Positions 1 through 6,683 are shown, counted from the stretch's first letter. The stretch is DNA of 32,513 bases from an uncultured Clostridia bacterium (GCA_948875265.1 CAQRYF010000015.1:1-32513), one strand, 5' to 3'. Notes: generated by a model not told the origin, from the sequence alone. Made by a program: numbers and translations.

Positions 1-194
1 TAAGTACAGAAGAAATTTTAAATAATAGTAAAAAAATAATAGAAATTAAAGAAATACAAAAGATAAGAAATCAAGCTAACGCAAAGATAAAAGAAAGCAT
101 AGACTTTAAACCGGTAAATATACCAATAATGAATTTTGGAACGAAAGAGGAAAAAATATTTTTAAAAAATTTATTAGAATATAAAGCTGTATAA
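1..194 (+). CDS. C-terminal part of an unrecognised protein (5' end outside the window)
   Basis: An open frame enters the window (first full codon at position 3) and runs 63 codons to a TAA at 192-194. The visible tail is rich in Lys, Ile, Glu and Asn, looks helical at first, and ends in a Leu-rich stretch (FLKNLLEYKAV). I do not recognise the family. Codon use matches the neighbouring genes. A possible hairpin and a strong promoter follow, so it probably belongs to a transcription unit separate from rnjA. No function is assigned. Confidence 0.6.
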   Translation, partial: STEEILNNSKKIIEIKEIQKIRNQANAKIKESIDFKPVNIPIMNFGTKEEKIFLKNLLEYKAV

Positions 195-222
195 AACAGT
201 TTATTTATAGAGCAATTTTGAA

Positions 223-249
223 GGGTAAAATTTTTTTAAGAATTTTCCC
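223..249 (+). terminator. Weak hairpin after the partial gene
   Basis: GGGTAAAATT and AATTTTCCC can pair around a T-rich loop, 30 bases after the stop codon. There is no T-run after the stem, so this is at best a weak terminator. Confidence 0.3.
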
Positions 250-284
250 GAAATAAATTGACACTATCAGTGATTATTAAAAAA

Positions 285-313
285 TTGACTTTTTTGGAAT
301 AATATAGTATAAT
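285..313 (+). promoter_or_regulatory. Sigma-A-type promoter for rnjA
   Basis: TTGACT at 285-290 and TATAAT at 308-313 are separated by exactly 17 bases. Transcription would begin near 320, leaving a leader of about 305 bases before rnjA. Confidence 0.75.
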
Positions 314-319
314 AAAAAA

Positions 320-626
320 CAGTGATTAGCGATATAGCTAAAAAATGAGATTTTATTATAAGTTTAAAAAACTAAAATTAAGAGAAAAATTTGTATTAAA
401 AACTGAAACAAAGTAAATAATAATGTTGAACGGAATTATTAAAATATGTAAGTAAGTTTATAATATATTAGCTTAAGAGAGAGCTATATAAAAATATAAA
501 CTCTATTAGTGTACATACGGAAATTAATAAGATTAGATTAGATTAAATTAGTTTGATTAAAAACTAGTTTTTTAAATGTATTAATAGGATTAAATATGAA
601 AATGAAAAAGATAGAAAGGAGAATTT
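320..626 (+). other. Long untranslated leader of rnjA
   Basis: About 305 bases without a convincing open frame lie between the promoter and the rnjA start. Short inverted repeats are visible (ATTAGC/GCTAA near 328-345, AAACTAGTTT near 562-571), but I recognise no known riboswitch. The leader ends in AAAGGAG shortly before the ATG. Leaders of RNase genes are often cleavage or autoregulation targets; that is inference here. Confidence 0.4.
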
Positions 627-2549
627 ATGTCACAAGAGAATTTGAAAAATAATGAAAAAGAAGAGAAGAAAATTGAAAATTCAGAAGTGAAAAGAAAAAG
701 TACAAGAAAAAGTACTAAGGAAGGAGGAACAAAAAGAACTAATAAAAGACCATATACTAAGAAAAGTGTAAAAAAAGAGGAAAATCAAAGAAAAGAAGAA
801 AGTAACAAAGAAAAGAAAATAGAAGAAAAAAAGGTTACTAGAAGAAATACAAGGTCAAGCAAAAGAAATAATAATGAAAAAATATTCAAAAATTCAAAAC
901 TAAAAATAATACCATTAGGTGGATTACATGAGATTGGAAAAAATATTACAGTATTTGAATATGAAAATGAAATGATAGTAGTTGACTGTGGTTTATCATT
1001 TCCAGAAGATGATATGTTAGGAGTAGACTTAGTTATACCAGATATCACATATCTAGAAAAAAATGTAGATAAAATAAAAGGTCTATTAATAACACATGGA
1101 CATGAAGACCATATAGGAAGTGTTCCATATTTATTAAAGAAAATAAATATACCAATATATGCACCAAAATTAGCGGCAGGGTTAATTAGAAATAAATTAG
1201 AAGAACATAAATTATTAAGAAGTACAAAACTAATAGAAGTAAAACAAGGTCAGACTATTAAATTTGGAAATAACTTTAAAGTTGAATTTATAAGAAGTTC
1301 ACACAGTATACCAGATTCAGTAATGCTTGCAATTACAACACCTGCAGGAACAGTATTACACACTGGAGATTTTAAAGTAGACTATACACCAATTGATGGC
1401 AATTTAATGGATTTTGGAAGAATAGCTGAACTTGGAAATAAAGGGATTTTGGCACTAATGTCAGACAGTACAAATGCTGAGAGAAAAGGATTTACAATGT
1501 CTGAAAGCTCAGTAGGAGAAGTGTTTGATAAATTATTTTTACATTGTACAAAAAGAATAGTAGTAGCAACATTTGCTTCAAATGTTCATAGAGTGCAACA
1601 AATAGTAAATTCTGCAGTAAAATATAATAGAAAGATTGCAGTATGTGGTAGAAGTATGATTAATATGATTACTACTGCAAGAGAATTAGGATATATCAAA
1701 TGTCCAGAAAATATATTTATAGATATTGATATGATTAATAACTATACAGATGAGCAATTAGTAATAATAACAACAGGAAGTCAAGGAGAGCCTATGTCAG
1801 CATTAACAAGAATGGCTGCAGGGGATCATAGAAAAGTAAAAATAACACCAAATGATTTAGTTATAATATCAGCAACACCAATACCTGGAAATGAAAAATT
1901 TGTATCTAAAGTAATAGATGATTTAATGCAAATAGGAGCAGAAGTAATATATAGTTCATTAGAAGATATACATGTTTCAGGACATGCGTGTCAAGAAGAA
2001 CAGAAGTTGATTTTAGCACTAGCTAAACCAAAATATTTTATTCCTGTACATGGTGAATATAGACAATTAATAGCTCATAGTGAAACAGCACAAAGTATGG
2101 GAATTGAAAAAGACAATATCATTATGATGCAAAATGGTAGAGTGCTAGAAATAGACGAAAGAGGAGCTGAATTCACAAATACTGTGCCAAATGGTAGAGT
2201 ATTGGTAGATGGTCTTGGAGTAGGAGATGTAGGAAGTATAGTGCTAAGAGATAGACAACATTTATCTCAAGACGGACTAATAGTAATAGTACTTACTATG
2301 GATTCTTCAACTGGTGAAGTAGTTGCAGGACCTGATGTAATTTCAAGAGGATTTGTTTATGTAAGAGAATCTGAAAATTTAATGGACGATGTAAAATCAG
2401 TAGTAAGACATGAAATAAGAAAATGTGAAGAAAAAGGTATTAGAGATTGGGCAACAATTAAGTCGACAACAAGAGAAAATCTAAGAGATTATATTTTTTC
2501 AAAAACAAAAAGAAATCCGATGATTATACCAATTATAATGGAAGTATAG
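627..2549 (+). CDS. rnjA: Ribonuclease J (metallo-beta-lactamase/beta-CASP RNase)
   Basis: RNase J has 5'-3' exonuclease and endonuclease activity and is central to mRNA turnover and rRNA processing in Firmicutes. The catalytic core starts near residue 89 (KLKIIPLGGLHEIGKN). It contains the zinc-binding HGHEDHIG motif (His157, His159, Asp161, His162), a later HTGDF motif, the beta-CASP domain (SDSTNAERKG, TTGSQGEPMSAL, HVSGHA) and the C-terminal RNase J region. The protein is 640 residues against roughly 550-560 for typical RNase J, because of an N-terminal extension of about 88 residues rich in Lys, Glu, Arg and Asn. The start at 627 is backed by AAAGGAG. The last codons contain a 17-bp sequence repeated 704 bp downstream. 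Confidence 0.95.
   Translation: MSQENLKNNEKEEKKIENSEVKRKSTRKSTKEGGTKRTNKRPYTKKSVKKEENQRKEESNKEKKIEEKKVTRRNTRSSKRNNNEKIFKNSKLKIIPLGGLHEIGKNITVFEYENEMIVVDCGLSFPEDDMLGVDLVIPDITYLEKNVDKIKGLLITHGHEDHIGSVPYLLKKINIPIYAPKLAAGLIRNKLEEHKLLRSTKLIEVKQGQTIKFGNNFKVEFIRSSHSIPDSVMLAITTPAGTVLHTGDFKVDYTPIDGNLMDFGRIAELGNKGILALMSDSTNAERKGFTMSESSVGEVFDKLFLHCTKRIVVATFASNVHRVQQIVNSAVKYNRKIAVCGRSMINMITTARELGYIKCPENIFIDIDMINNYTDEQLVIITTGSQGEPMSALTRMAAGDHRKVKITPNDLVIISATPIPGNEKFVSKVIDDLMQIGAEVIYSSLEDIHVSGHACQEEQKLILALAKPKYFIPVHGEYRQLIAHSETAQSMGIEKDNIIMMQNGRVLEIDERGAEFTNTVPNGRVLVDGLGVGDVGSIVLRDRQHLSQDGLIVIVLTMDSSTGEVVAGPDVISRGFVYVRESENLMDDVKSVVRHEIRKCEEKGIRDWATIKSTTRENLRDYIFSKTKRNPMIIPIIMEV
2532..2548 (+). repeat. 17-bp direct repeat, left copy, inside the rnjA 3' end
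   Basis: ATTATAATGGAAGTATA covers the final rnjA codons up to the first two bases of the stop codon. An identical copy lies at 3236-3252, and the 13 bases before each copy match at 8 positions. The pair brackets the toxin-antitoxin-like locus. Confidence 0.85.
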
Positions 2550-2552
2550 CCA

Positions 2553-2594
2553 ATTGTACTAATTTCAAATTGTTTGTAAGTTGAAATGTACAAT
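2553..2594 (+). terminator. Hairpin after rnjA
   Basis: ATTGTAC (2553-2559) pairs with GTACAAT (2588-2594), and TTTCAA pairs with TTGAAA inside it. No T-run follows, so termination efficiency is doubtful. It may be a 3'-end stabilising stem rather than a terminator. Confidence 0.4.
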
Positions 2595-2674
2595 CTGGTT
2601 ATAATTTGGTTATAACTCATCAGGTTTGTAAAGGTTTCTAAATTGAAAAAAATTACAAAAAATATTTTGTTTGC

Positions 2675-2703
2675 TTGTATTTTATAAATAAATATAGTAT
2701 AGT
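2675..2703 (+). promoter_or_regulatory. Promoter for the small membrane peptide mRNA
   Basis: TTGTAT (2675-2680) and TATAGT (2698-2703) are 17 bases apart. The predicted start, about 2710, coincides with the outer end of the left inverted-repeat arm (ATAGGAAATGA). Confidence 0.6.
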
Positions 2704-2742
2704 AAGGTTCATAGGAAATGATGAAAAGCAGATGTGGTTTTG

Positions 2743-2780
2743 CCACCTAAATTACGAATCTTCGTAGGAAGGGTGGTGAT
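2743..2780 (+). promoter_or_regulatory. Hairpin sequestering the ribosome binding site
   Basis: CCACC (2743-2747) can pair with GGTGG (2772-2776), enclosing the stem TACGAA/TTCGTA (2753-2758 with 2761-2766). The paired GGTGG is part of the Shine-Dalgarno stretch GGTGGTGAT (2772-2780). CCAC can instead pair with the upstream GTGG at 2734-2737, giving two exclusive folds, one closed for translation and one open. Confidence 0.55.
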
Positions 2781-2784
2781 GTTT

Positions 2785-2898
2785 ATGGTTAAAGTGATAC
2801 TATTTTATATAATATTACTAATGTTATCTTTAACATTAAACGTTGCCTTAGCAGCAGTTCTGTATAAGAACTGGGTTGATAAGCAACTACATAAATAG
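2785..2898 (+). CDS. 37-residue single-helix membrane peptide (type I toxin-like)
   Basis: A 37-codon frame encodes a short N-terminus (MVKVI), one hydrophobic segment covering about residues 4-26, and a polar, basic tail (YKNWVDKQLHK). The Shine-Dalgarno GGTGGTGAT has good spacing to the ATG at 2785; an in-frame ATG at 2779 is a less likely start because it overlaps that site. Size, membrane segment, basic tail, sequestered ribosome binding site and an opposing promoter all match the general form of type I toxins. I do not recognise a named family such as Fst, TxpA or Ldr. It could also be a small regulatory membrane peptide. Confidence 0.6.
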   Translation: MVKVILFYIILLMLSLTLNVALAAVLYKNWVDKQLHK

Positions 2899-2902
2899 AT
2901 AA

Positions 2903-2988
2903 AAAATAAACCATTCTGCTTAGCCGGGCGTTTGGTTTATTTTAATCAATATATCGGCAAAACCACGTTTGTGGATTTGTCATTTCCT
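2903..2988 (-). ncRNA. Candidate antisense RNA (antitoxin-like)
   Basis: A strong minus-strand promoter would start an RNA near 2988 and the intrinsic terminator would end it near 2903, giving about 85 nucleotides. It overlaps the 3' end of the peptide mRNA through the terminator stem-loop. Its 5' end repeats the 5' end of the mRNA rather than being complementary to it. No reading frame is apparent. Transcription is inferred from promoter and terminator only. Confidence 0.5.
2904..2942. terminator. Bidirectional terminator between sense and antisense RNAs
   Basis: AAATAAACCA (2904-2913) pairs perfectly with TGGTTTATTT (2933-2942) around a 19-base loop. On the minus strand the stem runs into six U residues, a strong terminator. 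On the plus strand the tail is TTTATTTTAATC, somewhat weaker. The plus-strand loop contains CUUA, which fits a YUNR U-turn motif, a common kissing site of antisense RNAs. Confidence 0.7.
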
Positions 2989-2994
2989 ATATTT

Positions 2995-3024
2995 ATTATA
3001 AACCATTTATAAGTAAAAAGTCAA
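2995..3024 (-). promoter_or_regulatory. Minus-strand promoter of the antisense RNA
   Basis: Read on the minus strand, TTGACT (3024-3019) and TATAAT (3000-2995) are 18 bases apart. This is closer to consensus than the opposing sense promoter, as expected for an antitoxin RNA made in excess. Confidence 0.65.
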
Positions 3025-3263
3025 GAAGTTTAAAAAATATTAATTGATAGGAGAGATTAACAATATAGTTTAATAAACAAAGACTTATTTCTGCTTATAT
3101 TTTGGTTATAACCTATCAATTTTTAATAAGTTTCAATAGGTCGGGCAAAAACCGACAAAACATAGAGAAACAATGGTAATGAAGAACTTAGAATAAATAT
3201 AGAAAATAGGCAAAACGGTATCAATGATAATTCAGATTATAATGGAAGTATAATGAAATACGA
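3025..3263. other. Non-coding stretch with repeat remnants
   Basis: No gene is seen here. TTTGGTTATAAC at 3101-3112 repeats 2605-2616, and weaker similarity continues for about 25 bases after each copy. A frame from about 3165 reads through Asn-rich codons but lacks a start and ribosome binding site, so I do not call it. Confidence 0.4.
3236..3252 (+). repeat. 17-bp direct repeat, right copy
   Basis: Identical to the last bases of rnjA at 2532-2548. It lies 12 bases before a strong terminator, which may originally have followed rnjA directly. Confidence 0.85.
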
Positions 3264-3294
3264 AAATACCAAGAAATTATACTTGGTATTTTTT
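3264..3294 (+). terminator. Rho-independent terminator
   Basis: AAATACCAAG (3264-3273) and CTTGGTATTT (3282-3291) form a perfect 10-bp stem running into a run of T. It is probably the original rnjA terminator, displaced by the island between the 17-bp repeats. Confidence 0.8.
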
Positions 3295-3318
3295 ATATCT
3301 AATAATATATGGATAATA

Positions 3319-3347
3319 TTTACAAATATAATCGTAGATGCTATAAT
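3319..3347 (+). promoter_or_regulatory. Promoter of the gltX operon
   Basis: TTTACA (3319-3324) and TATAAT (3342-3347) are 17 bases apart, about 33 bases before the first gene of the operon. No T-box specifier or antiterminator elements are present. Confidence 0.75.
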
Positions 3348-3379
3348 ATATGATATATTAAGAAAAGGTAGTGGTAAAT

Positions 3380-3577
3380 ATGGAAAATGATTTAAAACAG
3401 ATAAGAATTAGTGAAATTATAAAAATAATAAGACAAAACAGAAATTTACCAACAAATGATATTAAAAGAAAAGTAAAAGAAGCTATACCAGATATTGATA
3501 GAGATGAATTTTATAATATTTTAATAAAATATAGTGAAACTATAAATAATATAGAAGAAAAAGGTGAGAGAGAATAA
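3380..3577 (+). CDS. Small hypothetical protein coupled to gltX
   Basis: This 65-residue, mostly helical, charged protein has motifs such as IRISEIIKIIRQNR and ends in EEKGERE. I chose ATG 3380, preceded by AAAGGTAGTG, over an in-frame GTG at 3371 that lies inside that site. Its TAA overlaps the gltX ATG (TAATG), so the two are translationally coupled. The family is not recognised and no membrane segment is visible. A role linked to GluRS or tRNA-Glu is only a contextual guess. Confidence 0.7.
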   Translation: MENDLKQIRISEIIKIIRQNRNLPTNDIKRKVKEAIPDIDRDEFYNILIKYSETINNIEEKGERE

Positions 3578-5238
3578 TGGATTATAAAGATTTAGCAAAT
3601 TTAATATTTCCAGATGCAAAGGACATTTCATATTATGAGGAGAAGTATCCTAGAAGAAATTTAAAAGAAGGAGCAGTAGTAACAAGATATGCTCCAAGTC
3701 CAACAGGAGTTATGCATGTTGGAGGTCTATATCAAGGATTAATAGCAAAAAAAATAGTTGAACAAACAGAAGGGGTATTTTTCTTAAGGATAGAAGATAC
3801 AGACCAAAAAAGAGAAATTGAAAATGGAGTAATGGAAATAGTAAATTCTTTAAAACAATTTGGGTTAGAAGCAGACGAAGGAATGATTTCTGACAATGAA
3901 GAAAAAGGAGATTATGGACCATATAAACAATCTCAAAGAAAAGAGATTTATCAAAGTTATGCAAAATACCTAATTGAACAAGGAAAAGCATATCCATGTT
4001 TTTGTACTCCAGAAGATGTAGAAGCAATTCGTTCAAAGCAAGAAGCTGCTAAGATTAGACCAGGATATTATGGAGTATGGGCAAAATGTAGAAATAATAC
4101 AGTAGAAGAAATGGCAGAAAAAATAAAAGAAGGGAAAAACTATATTATAAGATTTAAATCTCCAGGCAGAGAAGATAAGAAGATAAAACATAAGGATGTT
4201 ATAAAAGGAAATGTTGAGTTTCCAGAAAACGACCAAGATATTGTAATTATAAAGGCTGATGGTTTACCAACATATCATTTTGCACATGCAATAGATGATC
4301 ATTTAATGGGAACAACACATGTTATCCGTGGAGATGAATGGTTATCTTCTGTTCCATTACATTTACAATTATTCCATGAATTAGGATTTAAAGCTCCTAA
4401 ATATGCACATATTGCACCAATTATGAAAAATGATAATGGAAACAAAAGAAAATTAAGTAAAAGAAAAGACCCAGAAGCAGCAGTTTCATATTATGAGGAA
4501 ATGGGAATACCTGCAGAAGCAGTAAATGAATACTTATTAAATATAGCAAACTCAAATTTTGAAAATTGGAGAAGAGCAAATAAAGATAAAGATATATCAG
4601 AATTCGAACTTCAATTAAACAAAATGAGTGTAAGTGGAGCTTTATTTGATATGGTGAAATTATTAGATGTTGGAAAAACAGTAATATCAAAATTTACAGC
4701 TGAAAAAGTATATGAAGAAACTTTAGATTGGGCTAAAAGACACGATGAAGAATTAGTAAAAATGTTATCAGATAAGGAATATTCATTAAAAGTATTTGGA
4801 ATTGAAAGAGGAAATAAAAAGCCAAGAAAAGATATTTCTAAATGGTCAGATGTAAAAGAAAATATAGAATATATGTATGATGAACAATTCTATAGCAAAG
4901 AACAAAGCTATGAATACCAAGTAATTAATGAAAAAGAAGATATTGAAAAAATATTAAATCTATATATAGAAAAATACTATGATGAAAATGATGAAAAACA
5001 AGAATGGTTTGATAAAATTAAAGAACTAGCAGGAGAAATGGGATATGCAAAAGAGGTAAAAGAATTTAAAGCAAACCCAGAAATGTATAAAGCACATGTT
5101 GGAGATGTAAGTACAGTTTTAAGAGTAGCTTTAACTGCTAGAACAAACACACCAGATATGTATGAGATAATGCAAGTTATAGGAAAAGAAAGAATGGCAA
5201 AAAGATTTGAAAAAGCTATTAAAGAAATGAGACATTAG
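3577..5238 (+). CDS. gltX: Glutamyl-tRNA synthetase
   Basis: Class I aminoacyl-tRNA synthetase charging tRNA-Glu (and often tRNA-Gln in Clostridia, followed by amidation). The signature HVGG (residues 47-50, HIGH-type) follows YAPSPTGV, and KLSKR (292-296, KMSKS-type) is present. A Cys-rich segment (CFC, then a further Cys about 30 residues on) resembles the GluRS zinc-binding insert. At 553 residues it is longer than the usual 480-500, like other clostridial forms. It has no own promoter, being coupled to the preceding small gene. Its final codons lie inside the left arm of a REP-like repeat, so the natural C-terminus may have been altered. Confidence 0.95.
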   Translation: MDYKDLANLIFPDAKDISYYEEKYPRRNLKEGAVVTRYAPSPTGVMHVGGLYQGLIAKKIVEQTEGVFFLRIEDTDQKREIENGVMEIVNSLKQFGLEADEGMISDNEEKGDYGPYKQSQRKEIYQSYAKYLIEQGKAYPCFCTPEDVEAIRSKQEAAKIRPGYYGVWAKCRNNTVEEMAEKIKEGKNYIIRFKSPGREDKKIKHKDVIKGNVEFPENDQDIVIIKADGLPTYHFAHAIDDHLMGTTHVIRGDEWLSSVPLHLQLFHELGFKAPKYAHIAPIMKNDNGNKRKLSKRKDPEAAVSYYEEMGIPAEAVNEYLLNIANSNFENWRRANKDKDISEFELQLNKMSVSGALFDMVKLLDVGKTVISKFTAEKVYEETLDWAKRHDEELVKMLSDKEYSLKVFGIERGNKKPRKDISKWSDVKENIEYMYDEQFYSKEQSYEYQVINEKEDIEKILNLYIEKYYDENDEKQEWFDKIKELAGEMGYAKEVKEFKANPEMYKAHVGDVSTVLRVALTARTNTPDMYEIMQVIGKERMAKRFEKAIKEMRH

Positions 5239-5346
5239 GGACAGGGCAAAAGTGTCTCACAAATTTGTCGAAACATGTCAATATATTGTTTCGACAAAAA
5301 ACAACAAAAATATGAAACAAAATAGCCCTGTCCCACTTGTCTCATA
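5228..5346. repeat. REP/MITE-like inverted repeat overlapping the gltX 3' end
   Basis: The outer arms read TGAGACA, three bases, GGGACAGGGC on the left (5228-5247) and the reverse complement of the same pattern on the right (5325-5344). Inside is a perfect 12-bp stem, 5264-5275 with 5287-5298 (TTTGTCGAAACA). A further TGTCTCA at 5253-5259 pairs with the left TGAGACA. The element may also act as a terminator or mRNA-stabilising structure for gltX. Confidence 0.8.
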
Positions 5347-5358
5347 GGAGGAATATTA

Positions 5359-5547
5359 ATGGAATATCAAGTTGGTGATATAGTAAGAACTAAAAAACAG
5401 CATCCTTGTGGTAGTAAGTTATGGGAAATAACAAGGGTTGGTGTCGATTTTAAACTAAAATGCCAAGGATGTGGGCATGTTATAGTTTTAGAAAGGCCAA
5501 AAGCAATAAAAGCAATAACAAAAATAGAGAAGAAGGTTGGAGAATAA
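5359..5547 (+). CDS. DUF951 family protein (YyzM-like)
   Basis: This 62-residue protein matches the DUF951 pattern: GDIVRTKKQHPCGS near the N-terminus, then KCQGCGH. The Cys residues in HPCGS and CQGCG suggest a small metal-binding or beta-barrel nucleic-acid-binding fold, but the function is unknown. AGGAGG precedes the ATG. The REP-like repeat lies directly upstream, so it may be transcribed by read-through from gltX. Confidence 0.85.
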   Translation: MEYQVGDIVRTKKQHPCGSKLWEITRVGVDFKLKCQGCGHVIVLERPKAIKAITKIEKKVGE

Positions 5548-5559
5548 TCCGACTTTTTT
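5533..5559 (+). terminator. Terminator overlapping the DUF951 stop codon
   Basis: GGTTGGA and TCCGAC pair (one G-U) around GAATAA, followed by six T. The stem begins in the last codons of the gene. Confidence 0.6.
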
Positions 5560-5612
5560 CTATTTAATTAAAAGATAATTTTTTGTCTTACTAGAAATCA
5601 CAATATACAAAA

Positions 5613-5655
5613 TTCGACATATTATATAATATAGTATTAATCAAAATACTATATT
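5613..5655 (+). promoter_or_regulatory. Possible sporulation-type -10 and an 11-bp inverted repeat
   Basis: CATATTATA near 5619-5627 fits the CATANNNTA -10 of mother-cell sigma factors (sigma-K type), with an ACA about 15 bases upstream. Just downstream, AATATAGTATT (5628-5638) and AATACTATATT (5645-5655) form a perfect inverted repeat that touches the ribosome binding site GGAGG (5656-5660). It could be an operator or a translation-controlling hairpin. Confidence 0.4.
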
Positions 5656-5669
5656 GGAGGTGACTGATT

Positions 5670-5945
5670 ATGGAGCCACAAGAAACAATTTACTGCTATG
5701 AAAACAAAGAAGAAAGATGCACAAAAAGAAGAAACTGCTTAGGTATTGTAGCAATTATATTATTAACAGCATTTGCTTTTGTAATTGGATTAATTATTGG
5801 AGCTGCAGTAGCTGCAGCAATACTTGCAGCATTACCAGCTGTTATAGTTTTAGCAGTTATATTAGGACTATTGTTAATACTAACAATAATTTTAATGTTA
5901 TGTAACAAGAAAAAAGATAAAAAATGTAAATGTAAATGTTGCTAA
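5670..5945 (+). CDS. Small Ala/Ile/Leu-rich membrane protein with Cys-Lys tail
   Basis: The 91-residue protein has a polar N-terminus with two Cys (YCYENKEERC), two adjoining hydrophobic segments (about residues 24-50 and 53-76) rich in Ala, Ile and Leu, and a basic tail ending KCKCKCC. GGAGGTG precedes the ATG at 5670. I do not recognise the family. The clustered Cys at the C-terminus could bind metal or cross-link, and a sporulation role is possible given the upstream -10-like element; both are inference. Confidence 0.7.
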   Translation: MEPQETIYCYENKEERCTKRRNCLGIVAIILLTAFAFVIGLIIGAAVAAAILAALPAVIVLAVILGLLLILTIILMLCNKKKDKKCKCKCC

Positions 5946-5951
5946 TAAACT

Positions 5952-5975
5952 AAGCCACCATAAATGGTGGCTTTT
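5952..5975. terminator. Terminator between convergent genes
   Basis: AAGCCACCAT and ATGGTGGCTT form a perfect 10-bp stem with a 2-base gap (4-base loop in practice), followed by TT. It ends the plus-strand gene and may also serve the minus-strand engB. Confidence 0.8.
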
Positions 5976-5993
5976 ATGATTATATAACAAAAT

Positions 5994-6575
5994 TTAAATA
6001 CAGCTATCTATAATATCCCAAATTTCATCTTTATAAATTTTTCTTTCAGATGAAAAAGGTAGAGTGGTAATATCTCCAATTGGATTTAATTGTTTTTGTA
6101 AATCTTTAACTGCATTATCCACTTTAGTAATTGCTATTTTATCAGCTTTATTAGCTAAGATAATGAATGGTAGTCCTGATGAAATAATATAATTGTACAT
6201 AAGTTTATCATTAGCTGTTGGAGAGTGTCTAATATCTACTAAGAAAATGATTAAAGATATTTCTTTTCTATTAAATAGATATTCTTCAATAAATTTTCCA
6301 ACTTGTTCTTGTTCTTTCTTAGACATTTTACTATATCCGTAACCAGGTAAATCAACAAAATAAAATGTTTCATCTATATTATAAAAATTAATTTGACGAG
6401 TTTTTCCAGGTTCACTACTAGTTCTAGCTAGCTTTTTTCTATTTATCATTGTATTTACAAAACTTGATTTTCCAACATTAGATTTACCAACCAAAACAAT
6501 TTCAGGTAAATTATTTTTTGGATATTGATTTGGTCTAACTGCAGAAATCTCAAATTTAGGGTTTTTTACTAACAT
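5994..6575 (-). CDS. engB: Ribosome biogenesis GTPase EngB (YsxC/YihA)
   Basis: TRAFAC-class GTPase needed for late assembly of the 50S ribosomal subunit. The 193 residues have the expected size and motifs: P-loop GKSNVGKS (30-37), switch region with DLPGYGYSK, and NKADK for guanine specificity. AAAGGAAAG precedes the ATG at 6575. In many Firmicutes it follows lon; here it stands alone with its own promoter. Confidence 0.95.
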   Translation of the reverse strand: MLVKNPKFEISAVRPNQYPKNNLPEIVLVGKSNVGKSSFVNTMINRKKLARTSSEPGKTRQINFYNIDETFYFVDLPGYGYSKMSKKEQEQVGKFIEEYLFNRKEISLIIFLVDIRHSPTANDKLMYNYIISSGLPFIILANKADKIAITKVDNAVKDLQKQLNPIGDITTLPFSSERKIYKDEIWDIIDSCI

Positions 6576-6606
6576 AGTTTACTTTCCTTTCGATTTTTAT
6601 ATGCTA

Positions 6607-6635
6607 ATAATAACATATTTTTATTTAAATTTCAA
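6607..6635 (-). promoter_or_regulatory. Promoter of engB
   Basis: On the minus strand TTGAAA (6635-6630) and TATTAT (6612-6607) are 17 bases apart, about 30 bases before the start codon. Confidence 0.6.
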
Positions 6636-6652
6636 TAAATTGAATATAATAA

Positions 6653-6683
6653 GTAGAGAGCTCCTTGAAAGGAACCCTCTATT
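6653..6683 (-). terminator. Terminator of purA
   Basis: TAGAG/CTCTA outer pairs and the inner AAGGA/TCCTT form a long hairpin. T-rich sequence follows on both strands, so it may work in both directions. Confidence 0.6.

Larger units (their letters stand above)
2711..2990. repeat. Inverted repeat framing the small-peptide locus
   Basis: The left arm 2711-2744 and the right arm 2956-2990 are imperfect inverted copies: both begin ATAGGAAATGA when read inward and end GTGGTTTTGCC. Each arm holds its own GTGG/CCAC mini-hairpin. Each arm sits just downstream of an outward-lying promoter, so RNAs from both strands would begin with nearly the same sequence. Confidence 0.75.

Noticed and set aside
2489..2746. 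Minus-strand 85-codon frame across the rnjA end
   Set aside because: It overlaps the conserved rnjA C-terminus and the sense promoter, lacks a ribosome binding site, and has shadow-type composition.
3165..3388. Asn-rich open frame before gltX
   Set aside because: No start codon or ribosome binding site, and it runs through a strong terminator and the gltX-operon promoter.
3319..3576. T-box or other tRNA-sensing leader before gltX (and likewise before serS)
   Set aside because: The gltX leader is about 30 bases. The serS leader holds only a repeat arm. No T-box sequence or specifier loop is visible.
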